A stretch of DNA of 64,000 nt from Verrucomicrobiales bacterium (lineage in GTDB: Bacteria; Verrucomicrobiota; Verrucomicrobiia; Limisphaerales; CANJXF01): assembly GCA_947478865.1 (NCBI GenBank), contig CANJXF010000010.1, forward strand, positions 24,660 to 88,659. Reading direction: 5' to 3'. Position 1 is the first letter of the stretch; every line of letters starts with the position of its first letter. This document shows positions 36,120 to 45,172 of the stretch, in pieces. The position numbers and the translations under genes are program-made. Below the pieces are notes generated by a model. It was not told the DNA's origin. It searched no databases and saw nothing but the letters and a program-made list of their open reading frames with translations.

Positions 36120-36713
36120 TTACGACTTGTTAATGCGTCTTCTGTTCCAGGCGCTTCCTGCGATTCCAAGGGTTCCCAAACCTGCTAAAGCAATCGTGCT
36201 CGGTTCCGGAACAGGAACGAGAAACCCTCGGATTTCTCCCCCTCCAAAAGTCGTGGAATGTATGTTCCAATAAGCTTTACCATCGGCCATCGCAGTCCCC
36301 AGCGCAGTCTCGGCTCCAGAGGTTGTTCCACCATTGGCTGTAATGTAGGCGCCATTCCAACTCGAAGCCAAAGTTAAATCCAGCGTGGTGGAATAAGAAC
36401 CGGAACTAACACCAATAGGAAAGCCCGCAAAATATGGGGTCGTTGTCGCGACTCCAGCCGTTCCAGCAAACGGCGCCGCCGTCCCAGCATGGATATGAGA
36501 AGCCGTCGTTGTCCCAGTCAGCCCGGAGAAGGAAACCTGGATTTGAAGTGAGTGCGTCACGTTATCATAATTCACAGTTCCAGAGCCGAAGCCGGGTGAA
36601 GCATTGACAGGAGATTCGCTGAGTCCGTCGAGCGTGACACTGTACTGAACGAGCGCGCCCTGAACTGACATAAGACTTCCCATGGTCAAAACTGAAAGGA
36701 GGATCTTTTTCAT
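36120..36713 (-). CDS. CHRD-domain PEP-CTERM protein
   Basis: A 197-aa exported protein. A signal peptide (MKKILLSVLTMGSLMSVQGA) precedes a CHRD domain (YSVTLDGLSESPVNASPGFGSGTV, ASHIHAGTAAPFAGTAGV, AYWNIHSTTFGGGEIRG) and a PEP-CTERM sorting tag (VPEPSTIALAGLGTLGIAG, then NRRR). PEP-CTERM proteins are processed by an exosortase (not in the window) and found with exopolysaccharide systems. The 252-bp upstream region carries two small hairpins (CTGCCAGGTGGCAG and TGTCAG...CTGACA around 36770-36810) that might be operators. Confidence 0.85.
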   Translation of the reverse strand: MKKILLSVLTMGSLMSVQGALVQYSVTLDGLSESPVNASPGFGSGTVNYDNVTHSLQIQVSFSGLTGTTTASHIHAGTAAPFAGTAGVATTTPYFAGFPIGVSSGSYSTTLDLTLASSWNGAYITANGGTTSGAETALGTAMADGKAYWNIHSTTFGGGEIRGFLVPVPEPSTIALAGLGTLGIAGSAWNRRRINKS

Positions 36714-36965
36714 ACTTTTTCTCTAACTCTCTACGTTGTTTTAGTTTTTTTGCCGGCGCAACTTGGCCTTCCTGCCAGGTGGCAGAGGTGTCAGTGAGAA
36801 CCGCTGACAATGTGAGGAGTGAATTCTGTTTTTGTTCCCCCTTTTCTTGAAATTTTTCCGAGCGCGAGTCGAAGTAGATCAAACTGGAAGAGACGCCAGG
36901 GAAAGCGCAAAAAAACTGCGACTAGATGAATCGTTATCGAAGCCTGCGACTGCGATATCCAGGAG

Positions 36966-38777
36966 CTAAGACTGAGCCACGGATTCTCTTATTTCCGGCT
37001 CGACCCACTTGTTGTGTTCCTTAATCAAATCGACGAGCCGCTCCACCGCCTCAGCTTCGGGAATGTTGAACTTAATCGGTGTCTTGCCGACGTAGAGATT
37101 AATCTTGTTGGGCGCGCCGCCGACGTAACCAAAATCAGCATCGGCCATTTCACCGGGACCGTTCACGATGCACCCCATAATCGCGATCTTCACGCCTTTG
37201 AGATGTTCGGTGCGCGCTTTGATTCGCGCCGTAACCGTTTGCAGATTGAAAAGCGTCCGCCCACAACTCGGGCAGGCGACGTAATCCGTCTTGAACGAGC
37301 GGCATCCTGCCGCCTGCAATATATTGTAGGCAAGGCGCAGCGATTGTCCGCCGCCCGATTCGCCGCGGACTAGAATCGCGTCTCCAATTCCATCGGCGAG
37401 GAGAGTGCCAATCACGACGGATGCTCGGAGCAAAGCGATTTTAGGTTCGAGCGGAACGATCTCGAAGTTGATGCAATCCTTGAGAAGAATTGGATTATTC
37501 GACCCAAGCCGTTTCAATTTTGCGGCGAGCAGACGAAACGCGGTGATCGCGGGGAGATTTACGTCATCCTTGACGGTGACGAGTTGCGTCGCGCAATTCA
37601 CGGAGAAATCTTCGGTCGGATCAATTTCGAAGACGTTGATATCTTCGTAAACCGCTTCCGGTTTAACGTCGTCTTTGGGGCGAATTTTCGGAGCGACCTT
37701 TTCCCAGGTCGCACGGGTGACAACAACGCGGATGAGTTGTTCGCCGCCGCATTTCAAACTGTCGCTCAATTCTATCTCTGGCGTAACGCGGCGTTCGAAA
37801 TGAAAAGGGTCAAATGGAAACTCGGAATTCGGAATGCTAAACCCGGAATTTGTCAGCAGCGGAATCTGCGCGAGCAAATCATTGCAGACAGCGATTTCGT
37901 TTGGCGAATCTTCGGTAAGCGAAACACGAATCGTATCCCCCAAACCATCGCAGAGCAGCGACCCAATTCCGATTGCGCTCTTGATTCGGCCGTCCTCGCC
38001 TTCGCCGGCTTCGGTGACGCCGAGATGAATCGGATAATTCCAATCGGGACCGAGTTCATCAAGCCGCGCGACGAGCAGGCGATAACATTCAATCATCACC
38101 TTCGGGTTGCTCGACTTCATCGAGAATTTGAAGTTATGGAAACCCTGTTTGCGGGCGATAATGGCAAATTCCAAAGCGCTTTCCACCATGCCAAGCGGCG
38201 TGTCGCCGAAGCGATTCATGATGCGATCGCTCAGGGAACCGTGGTTCGTGCCGATGCGTAAAGCGCGACCGAGTTGTTTGCAAAGTTGAACGAGCGGCGT
38301 GAATTTTTCTTCGATGCGGCACAGCTCCAGCATGTATTGGTCGTCGCTGTACTCTTTGACCGCAAATTTTTTTGAATCCGCGTAATTGCCGGGATTCACT
38401 CGAACCATTTCCACCCACTTGGCGGCTTCCATTGCGGCGTCCGGCTTGAAGTGGATGTCGGCCACGATTGGAACCAGGCAATTTTTGGCGCGAAGCTCGG
38501 CAACGATGTTTTGCAGGTTCGCCGCATCTTTCACCGTGGGAGCCGTGATGCGAACAATCTGGCAACCGACGGCAACCAGTTCGAGAGTTTGCTTTACCGA
38601 TTCCGCCGTATCCATCGTGTCGCAGGTGAGCATCGATTGCTTCACGACTGGATGTTCACCGCCAATTATGACGCCGCCCTTGGCTGGGTCGCCGACGGTA
38701 ATTTCGCGAGTTTTACGCCGTTGGCAAACGTAAGGAGAATGGCAATAGTGCATAACGATTTCGCGACTCGACGTCAT
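36966..38777 (-). CDS. ispG: 4-hydroxy-3-methylbut-2-enyl-diphosphate synthase, long form
   Basis: Iron-sulfur enzyme of the MEP isoprenoid pathway that reduces methylerythritol cyclodiphosphate. At 603 aa it is the long form with an extra central domain, as in chlamydiae, Bacteroidetes and plants. The TIM barrel (VKQSMLTCDTMDT, PIVADIHFKPDAAMEAA, RVNPGNYAD, RIGTNHGSLSDRIM) is at the N-terminus; the cluster-binding part has CPSCGRTLFNLQ and GCIVNGPGEMADADFGYVGG. An ATG at 38753 is an alternative start. At 37816-37856 the coding sequence contains a GGAATTCGGAAT-type repeat encoding NSGFSIPNSEF, likely a small insertion. Confidence 0.96.
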   Translation of the reverse strand: MTSSREIVMHYCHSPYVCQRRKTREITVGDPAKGGVIIGGEHPVVKQSMLTCDTMDTAESVKQTLELVAVGCQIVRITAPTVKDAANLQNIVAELRAKNCLVPIVADIHFKPDAAMEAAKWVEMVRVNPGNYADSKKFAVKEYSDDQYMLELCRIEEKFTPLVQLCKQLGRALRIGTNHGSLSDRIMNRFGDTPLGMVESALEFAIIARKQGFHNFKFSMKSSNPKVMIECYRLLVARLDELGPDWNYPIHLGVTEAGEGEDGRIKSAIGIGSLLCDGLGDTIRVSLTEDSPNEIAVCNDLLAQIPLLTNSGFSIPNSEFPFDPFHFERRVTPEIELSDSLKCGGEQLIRVVVTRATWEKVAPKIRPKDDVKPEAVYEDINVFEIDPTEDFSVNCATQLVTVKDDVNLPAITAFRLLAAKLKRLGSNNPILLKDCINFEIVPLEPKIALLRASVVIGTLLADGIGDAILVRGESGGGQSLRLAYNILQAAGCRSFKTDYVACPSCGRTLFNLQTVTARIKARTEHLKGVKIAIMGCIVNGPGEMADADFGYVGGAPNKINLYVGKTPIKFNIPEAEAVERLVDLIKEHNKWVEPEIRESVAQS

Positions 38778-38799
38778 TAATACATCGGAAAGTGCTGGA

Positions 38800-40203
38800 T
38801 CAGCGCGCTGTATTCGTTTCGGCAGGCGCAGGTTGCTGCTGGGATTGTTCGATCTGCGTTTGACGCTTGAACATCATTCGGATCAATGAAAACCGGCGAA
38901 TATCAAAAAACGTTACGTAGAGCATGAACGAGATCAGCAGGACGGCGAAAGCGGTGGTCGCGTATTCCACAAAACGCACGCTGATTTTCCGGCGCGTGGC
39001 CGCTTCGTAAAGCGACATCAGAATGTGCCCGCCGTCGAGTACCGGAATCGGCAACAGATTCAGCAGAGCGAGGTTGATGTTCAGCAGAACCATGAAGCTC
39101 AGAGCGAGTCGATAATCAGTATTCACCTGAACGGCCAGATGCGAAAGAATTCCAACGGGTCCGCTCAAATCCTTCGCGCCGATTCCGGTCTCCTTGGAAT
39201 GGAACAATGCACTGAACGTCTTGCCCATCATGTCGAGCACGCCAGAGATCTGCTCCTTCGGTGTCGGACCCGGTTTTTGCACCACATAAGTCGTCGTGGT
39301 GCTGGCGTCCAACGCCACCCCGAGACGACCTGTTTTCGTCGTGGGATCGAGCTGCGGCGTGACCGTTAAAACGATTTTCTCCGTGCCGCGTTGAATCTGT
39401 AATTCGCTCGGTTCACCTGGTCTCTTCTTGATCAAGTCGACCAATTGCTGCTGTCCAACGATCGGGACTCCGGCAAATGAAATAAACGTATCGTTCACTT
39501 TCAACCCCGCGTTTTCCGCCACGCTGCCAGCCACCACTTGAACGATGACGGGATGGTCTTTGGGATCGAGCCCCAAGACTTTAATGCCGATCAAATCGTT
39601 GACCTGGGAGGTAAGATTATAGGTCGACTGAACCCCGTTCCGCTCGACGGTCACGGGAACAACATTGGTGCGTGCCAAGGCAGTGGTCAGTTGCACATCC
39701 TGCCATGATTTCACTAATTTTCCGTTGACGGCCACAATCCGATCTCCCTCTCGAATCCCCATTTTATATTCTGGAGACTTGGGGTCAACATAGCCGACGA
39801 TCGAAGGGTTGACGGCAATCGGTAAACCAAGGACATAAATCAGGCACGCGATCGCGATGGCGAAAAATACGTTCATCACCGGTCCCGCCAGCGCGACGAG
39901 AATCTTTGAAAGCGGCGAAACTGGCGGAAGATTTTCCTGGTCGCTGGCACCTTCTAATTGCTGCGACGTGACCATTTGGGGAAGTTTTACGTAACCGCCG
40001 GCTGGGATCAGCCGCCACGCGTACTCAATCCCGTCCTTGGTCCAGCCAAATATCTTCGGACCGAATCCAATCGCGAAGCCTTCGACTTTGAGACCGCGCC
40101 GCCGGGCGACCCAGAAATGTCCGAATTCGTGAATGAAAATTGCTGCTCCGAAGAGAAGGATGACCGCCGCAGCGATATAGATATAGTTTAAAATTTGAGC
40201 CAT
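38800..40203 (-). CDS. rseP: RIP metalloprotease RseP (site-2 protease)
   Basis: Inner-membrane zinc protease for regulated intramembrane proteolysis. The 467-aa protein has the zinc motif HEFGH (25-29) in the first helix, IPAGGYVKLP, two PDZ domains (~130-310; EYKMGIREGDRIVAVNGKLV and ENAGLKVNDTFISFAGVP), and the second active-site segment LNLLPIPVLDGGHIL. C-terminal helices complete the family layout. Lies between dxr and ispG in a typical isoprenoid/envelope cluster. Confidence 0.96.
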   Translation of the reverse strand: MAQILNYIYIAAAVILLFGAAIFIHEFGHFWVARRRGLKVEGFAIGFGPKIFGWTKDGIEYAWRLIPAGGYVKLPQMVTSQQLEGASDQENLPPVSPLSKILVALAGPVMNVFFAIAIACLIYVLGLPIAVNPSIVGYVDPKSPEYKMGIREGDRIVAVNGKLVKSWQDVQLTTALARTNVVPVTVERNGVQSTYNLTSQVNDLIGIKVLGLDPKDHPVIVQVVAGSVAENAGLKVNDTFISFAGVPIVGQQQLVDLIKKRPGEPSELQIQRGTEKIVLTVTPQLDPTTKTGRLGVALDASTTTTYVVQKPGPTPKEQISGVLDMMGKTFSALFHSKETGIGAKDLSGPVGILSHLAVQVNTDYRLALSFMVLLNINLALLNLLPIPVLDGGHILMSLYEAATRRKISVRFVEYATTAFAVLLISFMLYVTFFDIRRFSLIRMMFKRQTQIEQSQQQPAPAETNTAR

Positions 40204-40263
40204 GAATTTAGCCGTTACTTTGAACGAGCGCTTAATTTACTGAGTGAATCCCGATGTTGCAAC

Positions 40264-41400
40264 TTAGGAAAGCGCTTCATTTCGCGCCCAGAAATCGGCC
40301 TCAAGGATTTGTTCCAGCGTGGGATGATCGATCACGCGATGTTTCGCAATCACGCAGCCGACCAGCTCGCTGATTTGCGGGAAATTAATCTTCCGGTTCA
40401 CGAACGCTTCGACCGCAACTTCGTTAGCCGCGTTCAACACGGCCGGCAAAGTCCCGCCAATCTCCCCCGCTCTGCGCGCCAAATTCACCGCCGGAAACCG
40501 ATCGGTGTCAGGTTCTTCAAAGGTCAAAGTCCCCAATTTGGCGAAATTGGTCTGAACACGATCGCTGACCACTCGCTCCGGGTAAGTCAGCGCATATTGA
40601 ATCGGCAAACACATGTCGGGCGACGAAAGCTGCGCGATAATTGATCCGTCGATAAATTCCACCATTGAATGGACGATACTTTGCGGATGAACGACAACTT
40701 TCACGCGAGCCATTTCAATATCGAACAGCCAGCGTGCTTCGATCATTTCCAGGCCTTTGTTGAAAAGCGTCGCGGAATCAATCGTGATTTTGCGCCCCAT
40801 CACCCACGAGGGATGTTTCAGCGCGCGTTCAACCGTGATGTTTGGAAAATCAGATTTCGGTGTTTGACGAAACGGCCCGCCCGAAGCCGTGAGCCAGAGA
40901 TTTCGCACCGAACTGGATGGCTTATCGTCGAGACATTGAAAAATCGCCGAGTGCTCGCTATCCACGGCAAGAACGCGAACGCCATGTTTCTTGGCTTCGC
41001 TCATGACGATCTCGCCCGCCATTACGAGAATCTCCTTTGAAGCGACCGCAATATCTTTCCCGGCACGGATTGCCGCGAGTGCCGGTTGCAATCCAGCAGT
41101 CCCCACAATCGCGATCAAAACAATATCCGCTTCAGGCATGGTCGCGAGCTTCAACAGCCCTTCATCTCCGGAATAAATATCGGTAGCGTTTGCAATCCCG
41201 GCTCGCAGTTCGCTGATCTTTTTGGGATCAAAGATCGAGATCGCCTTGGGTTGATGTTTGCGCACTTGTTCGGCAAGCAGGTCGATGTTGTTGCCCGCAC
41301 CCAGACCGATCAGGCGGATTCGGCCAGGCAAATCCTCCGCTACTTTTACAGTGCTCGTGCCGATGGATCCGGTGGAACCGAGAAGAACAACGTTTTTCAT
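40264..41400 (-). CDS. dxr: 1-deoxy-D-xylulose 5-phosphate reductoisomerase
   Basis: Converts DXP to MEP with NADPH, the committed step of the MEP pathway. The 378-aa protein has the nucleotide motif LLGSTGSIGTSTVKV, ASKEILVMAG, DSEHSAIFQ, LTASGGPFR and HPSWVMGRKITIDSATLFNKGLE split around the metal site. Its start overlaps the cdsA stop by four bases (41397-41400), so it is translationally coupled. Confidence 0.97.
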   Translation of the reverse strand: MKNVVLLGSTGSIGTSTVKVAEDLPGRIRLIGLGAGNNIDLLAEQVRKHQPKAISIFDPKKISELRAGIANATDIYSGDEGLLKLATMPEADIVLIAIVGTAGLQPALAAIRAGKDIAVASKEILVMAGEIVMSEAKKHGVRVLAVDSEHSAIFQCLDDKPSSSVRNLWLTASGGPFRQTPKSDFPNITVERALKHPSWVMGRKITIDSATLFNKGLEMIEARWLFDIEMARVKVVVHPQSIVHSMVEFIDGSIIAQLSSPDMCLPIQYALTYPERVVSDRVQTNFAKLGTLTFEEPDTDRFPAVNLARRAGEIGGTLPAVLNAANEVAVEAFVNRKINFPQISELVGCVIAKHRVIDHPTLEQILEADFWARNEALS

Positions 41401-42317
41401 TCAAGATTTCTCGTCAAAACATGGCGCAAATACAGATACATCAGCGGCGCGTTGAACAATAAACTGTCGAGCAAATCGAGAATCCCGCCGATGCCAGGGA
41501 AAAGTTTACCGGAGTCTTTCACGCCCGCTTCGCGTTTAAAAATGGATTCGATCAAGTCGCCAATCACCGCGCTGGAGCTAAGCAGGACCCCCAAAATCAC
41601 GGCGTGAAATGGAGTCATCCCAGCGAGCTTATCCTGCGCGAAATGGGCGAAAACCAGGCTGACCAAAGTCGAGACTACGATCGCTCCGCCGAAACCTTCC
41701 CAGGTTTTTCCAGGGCTAATGCGCGGAATCATTTTGTGTTTTCCAATCAGCGACCCAACGCAGTAGGCGCCGAGGTCGCTGAACTTTGTTACCAGAATAA
41801 AATAGAGAACATAAAAATTGCCCTGGATGCCGTGAAAGAAATTAATTTTCTGAATGAAGTTGAGCAGCCACGGGACATACATCAGCCCGAAGAGCGTGGT
41901 CGAAATGGCGAGAATCCCCGAGGTGCTGGTCTTGGAAACAAATTGGCGAACGCAAAGACCTAAGACGAAAACAATCAGGAAACTGGTTTCAAAATCATTG
42001 ACCCGCGCCGGAGTGTCGTGAATCCCCAACCGGCCGGAAACATGCAGGAAGGTGAAAATCATGAGGAGTAAGCCGGCGGTGATTCCCCATTTTGGGAAGC
42101 AGTAGAAGTCCCGCTTTTCGACCAAGCCATAAAATTCCGCCATGCCAAATCCGGCGAGCAAAACCATGATCAGGACGAAGACATAGTCCGCGACCAGTTT
42201 ATTGCCCGAAAAAAGCGCGGAGATCACCACCGTCCACAACAGAATTGAACTCAGCAGGCGGCGAAAAAATATCCTGGCTTTGGACGGAGCCGGCGTGGGT
42301 TGGTCAGATGGCGTCAT
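41397..42317 (-). CDS. cdsA: phosphatidate cytidylyltransferase
   Basis: Makes CDP-diacylglycerol from phosphatidate and CTP, feeding phospholipid synthesis. A 306-aa polytopic membrane protein with about eight helices. The signature is near the C-terminus: SPGKTWEGFGGAIVVST and then DLIESIFKREAGVKDSGKLFPGIGGILDLLDS (read in parts), with the metal-binding aspartates. The gene starts 9 bases after the uppS stop. Confidence 0.96.
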   Translation of the reverse strand: MTPSDQPTPAPSKARIFFRRLLSSILLWTVVISALFSGNKLVADYVFVLIMVLLAGFGMAEFYGLVEKRDFYCFPKWGITAGLLLMIFTFLHVSGRLGIHDTPARVNDFETSFLIVFVLGLCVRQFVSKTSTSGILAISTTLFGLMYVPWLLNFIQKINFFHGIQGNFYVLYFILVTKFSDLGAYCVGSLIGKHKMIPRISPGKTWEGFGGAIVVSTLVSLVFAHFAQDKLAGMTPFHAVILGVLLSSSAVIGDLIESIFKREAGVKDSGKLFPGIGGILDLLDSLLFNAPLMYLYLRHVLTRNLE

Positions 42318-42326
42318 TCTTGTAGA

Positions 42327-43064
42327 TTAGATTCCACCAAAACGCCGGTTACGTCGCGCATATTCTTCGAGTGCTTCGTTGAATTGGGGTTTGCGAAAAT
42401 CAGGCCAAAGAGTCTGAGTCACCACAAGTTCCGCGTAGGAAATCTGCCAGAGCAAGAAATTGCTGATGCGCATCTCGCCGCTGGTGCGAATCAACAAATC
42501 CGGGTCAGGCCAGTGGCGGGTGTAGAGATGTTGCGCGACAATCTGCTCGGTGATTTCCGCCGGCTCCAGCGCTCCACGTTTTACTTTTCCAGCTATTTCC
42601 CGAACCGCTTCCACAAGCTCCGTTCGTCCGCCGTAGCTCAGGGCAAGGATTAGAGTCAGCTCATTGTTTTTGGAGAGGGCAGCCTTGGTTTTTGCCAGTT
42701 GCTCCTGGACGAATTCCGGCAACCGATAGATCTGCCCGATGGCTTCAAGGCGCACATTGCTTCGATTAAGCTCGCCGATTTCGTTCTTTAGGAATCGCGC
42801 GAGATATTTCATCAGCGTGTCCACCTCGTCTTTGGGGCGGTTCCAATTTTCGACGGAGAAGGCGTAGAGGGTTAAATATTTTACACCGGCTTCACCTGCG
42901 GCGCGGACGACGGCACGGACGGATTCCACGCCGTTACGATGACCCTCGACTCGAGGCAAATGGCGCTGCTTTGCCCATCGCCCGTTGCCATCCATAATGA
43001 TTGCAACGTGCGCCGGCAAACTTGCCTTGGCTTCCGCACTAAGTTGCTGCGCTGGTGCGCTCAC
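42327..43064 (-). CDS. uppS: undecaprenyl diphosphate synthase
   Basis: cis-Prenyltransferase that builds the C55 lipid carrier for peptidoglycan and other wall polymers. 245 aa. Visible are HVAIIMDGNGRWAKQRHLPR (metal Asp25, RxG-type phosphate loop), GHRNGVESVR, LTLYAFSVENWNRP and the C-terminal DLLIRTSGEMRISNFLLWQ plus EYARRNRRFGG. Follows purA with a 22-base gap in the same direction. Confidence 0.97.
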   Translation of the reverse strand: MSAPAQQLSAEAKASLPAHVAIIMDGNGRWAKQRHLPRVEGHRNGVESVRAVVRAAGEAGVKYLTLYAFSVENWNRPKDEVDTLMKYLARFLKNEIGELNRSNVRLEAIGQIYRLPEFVQEQLAKTKAALSKNNELTLILALSYGGRTELVEAVREIAGKVKRGALEPAEITEQIVAQHLYTRHWPDPDLLIRTSGEMRISNFLLWQISYAELVVTQTLWPDFRKPQFNEALEEYARRNRRFGGI

Positions 43065-43086
43065 AAGAATTTGTCTCGAGAATTGG

Positions 43087-44355
43087 CTAAACGAAAATCG
43101 TCTGGGCGCGAGCCGGTCCGACGGAAGCTATGGTAAGTTTCGCGCCGGAAAGTTCCGCGATGGCTTTGAGATAGGAACGCGCTTTGGCCGGGAGTTTTTT
43201 CCATTCGCGCACTTCATGTGTCGGCGTCTTCCAGCCGGGAAATTCTGCGTAAATCGGTTCGCATTTCGCGAGCACCTCGATGTCGTTCGGAATATAATCC
43301 AGCCGTTCTGAACCGACACGGTATCCGATGCACGCTTTGATCGTATCCAAGGTATCGAGTCCATCGAGGTTGGTGACGGCGATCTCGTCGATGCCATTGA
43401 CCATCGAAGCATGACGGGTGGCGACGGAGTCAAACCAACCGCAGCGGCGCGCGCGTCCGGTGGTTGCGCCGAATTCCCGTCCCATTTTGTGAAGCATGTC
43501 GGCAATTTCCTGATTCTCCGTCGGCAAGGGTCCTTCGCCCACGCGAGTCGTGTAGGCTTTCATCACCCCGACGACGCGATTCATCCGGTTCGGGGCAACT
43601 CCCGATCCGGTGCAAGCTCCGCCAGACGTTGTGTTGGACGAAGTCACGAACGGATAGGTGCCGTGATCGATGTCGAGAAACGTTCCTTGCGCCCCTTCGA
43701 ATAAAATTTCCGCTTTGCGACGCGTGGCTTTGTGGAGATAGACCACGGTGTTGGTAACGAACGGTTTCAGACGGTCGCCAGCCTTGCGATATTCTGCGTG
43801 AACTTTTGCGAACGACAATGGCTTGGCGCCAAATGCTTTTAGCACTTCGTTGTTCTCCTTGATCCGAATGCGCAGAAGCGCTTCAAAACGATCTGCATTA
43901 ATCAGATCGATCATGCGTAATCCGGTGCGGGCAGCCTTGTCGCCATAAGCCGGACCAATCCCACGCTTGGTCGTTCCGATTTTGTTTTTGCCCTTTAAAA
44001 TTTCGCGCTGCTCGTCCAATTCGCGATGATACGGCAAAACGAGATGCGCCGTTTCGCTGATGAATAGATTGCCGTTTACCGAGATGCCCTGCTTGAGCAG
44101 CCCATCGATTTCTCCGACGAGATTGACCGGATCAATCACGACGCCGTTGCCGATGACGCAGGTTTTCTTGGGTCGCAAAATCCCGGATGGAATCAGGTGT
44201 AAAACATATTTTGTTTCGCCAAGGTAAACCGTGTGCCCGGCGTTGTTACCGCCTTGCGTGCGCACCACGATGTCCGCCTGTTCGGTCAAGACATCGATGA
44301 TTTTTCCTTTGCCCTCATCGCCCCATTGGGCACCAACTAAGATTGTGTTTGCCAT
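43087..44355 (-). CDS. purA: adenylosuccinate synthetase
   Basis: GTP-dependent conversion of IMP and aspartate to adenylosuccinate in AMP synthesis. The 422-aa protein begins MANTILVGAQWGDEGKGKIID with the family P-loop and catalytic Asp, followed by GGNNAGHTVYLG, IGTTKRGIGPAYGDKAARTG, FEGAQGTFLDIDHGTYPFVTSSNTT (in parts) and TTGRARRCGWFD. Start and length are standard. An intrinsic-terminator-like hairpin lies in its leader. Confidence 0.98.
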   Translation of the reverse strand: MANTILVGAQWGDEGKGKIIDVLTEQADIVVRTQGGNNAGHTVYLGETKYVLHLIPSGILRPKKTCVIGNGVVIDPVNLVGEIDGLLKQGISVNGNLFISETAHLVLPYHRELDEQREILKGKNKIGTTKRGIGPAYGDKAARTGLRMIDLINADRFEALLRIRIKENNEVLKAFGAKPLSFAKVHAEYRKAGDRLKPFVTNTVVYLHKATRRKAEILFEGAQGTFLDIDHGTYPFVTSSNTTSGGACTGSGVAPNRMNRVVGVMKAYTTRVGEGPLPTENQEIADMLHKMGREFGATTGRARRCGWFDSVATRHASMVNGIDEIAVTNLDGLDTLDTIKACIGYRVGSERLDYIPNDIEVLAKCEPIYAEFPGWKTPTHEVREWKKLPAKARSYLKAIAELSGAKLTIASVGPARAQTIFV

Positions 44356-44391
44356 AACTTAAACGGGTCAGATCACTTCAGAATCCTGCGA

Positions 44392-44425
44392 TTAAAAATA
44401 AAATCCCCGAATTTGACATCGGGGA
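44392..44425 (-). terminator. terminator-like hairpin upstream of purA
   Basis: Minus-strand stem TCCCCGA/TCGGGGA (44419-44425 with 44404-44410, loop of 8) followed by TTTTATTTTTAAT (44403-44392). It has the form of a rho-independent terminator but lies 37 bases upstream of the purA start on the same strand, with no minus-strand gene before it. It is either an attenuator in the purA leader or the end of an unannotated small transcript from 44426-44710. Confidence 0.7.
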
Positions 44426-44710
44426 CTCGGAAATTAGGGGTGGCCAATAATATTTGCAAGAGTGGATTCAAACCTGATTAACCTTGATAACTCCATGAGC
44501 TCAAAACTTGTCGCGCCGGAAAAAACAGGCGTCTTCAATTTCCAACCTGCAACACGCCCGGACCAAGCAAAGAATCGCTCCCAAGGCTGCGCCGGCCAAT
44601 ATTTCCTCGGATTATGTGTCCTTGACGCGGGAATGAACAATAGCTCGAATGGACTATAGGGAGTTGGATGACTTTCAGATATTCTAAACCCATTGCAACT
44701 GCGAAAATAA
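44426..44710. other. divergent intergenic region purA / RidA
   Basis: About 285 bp without a supported gene; short frames here show no codon structure or homology. It must contain the promoter for the RidA-led operon (plus) and probably that of purA (minus). Several self-complementary stretches exist on the minus strand, but no known riboswitch or RNA class was recognised. Confidence 0.5.
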
Positions 44711-45172
44711 ATGAACCCTGAAACAAAACTGCGCGAATTGAACCTCCAACTGCCGCCCGCGCCAAAACCCGTGGCGGTGTATAAGCCTCTCGTCGTCGTT
44801 GGCAATCTCGCCTACGTGTCCGGCCATGGCCCGCTAAATCTCGACAAATCGCTTATCCTTGGCCGCGTCGGCGCGGACCTCGATCTCGAATCTGGAAAAC
44901 TCGCAGCTCGCCAGGTGGGTCTCGCAATCCTCGCCACGCTGCGCAGCGAACTTGGCAACCTTGATCGAGTTAAGCGCGTTATCAAAGTTCTCGGCATGGT
45001 TAACTGCACCCCGGAGTTCCATGACCATCCGAAAGTCATCAACGGTTGCAGCGAACTTTTTGCCGAAGTGTTCGGGCCAGAGAATGGGATCGGCGCTCGC
45101 AGCGCGGTCGGCATGGGATCTTTGCCGGGAAATATCGCGGTTGAAATCGAAGCCATTTTCGAAATTGCATGA
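44711..45172 (+). CDS. RidA family protein (YjgF/YER057c/UK114)
   Basis: A 153-aa protein of the RidA superfamily, whose archetype hydrolyses reactive enamines/imines such as 2-aminoacrylate released by PLP enzymes. Visible are VVVGNLAYVSGHGP, ARQVGLAILATLRSELGNLDRV, LGMVNCTPEFHDHPKVINGCSELFAEVFG (in parts) and ARSAVGMGSLPGNIAVEIEAIFE with the conserved Arg before SAVG. The subgroup without the CxxS-type C-terminus may differ in activity. Its stop overlaps the start of a PLP enzyme by four bases, which fits the known biochemistry. Confidence 0.92.
   Translation: MNPETKLRELNLQLPPAPKPVAVYKPLVVVGNLAYVSGHGPLNLDKSLILGRVGADLDLESGKLAARQVGLAILATLRSELGNLDRVKRVIKVLGMVNCTPEFHDHPKVINGCSELFAEVFGPENGIGARSAVGMGSLPGNIAVEIEAIFEIA

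Noticed and set aside
44440..44480. T-loop-like GGTTTGAATCC on the minus strand, possible tRNA
   Set aside because: Flanking bases cannot form the T-stem and no acceptor stem or anticodon arm is present.
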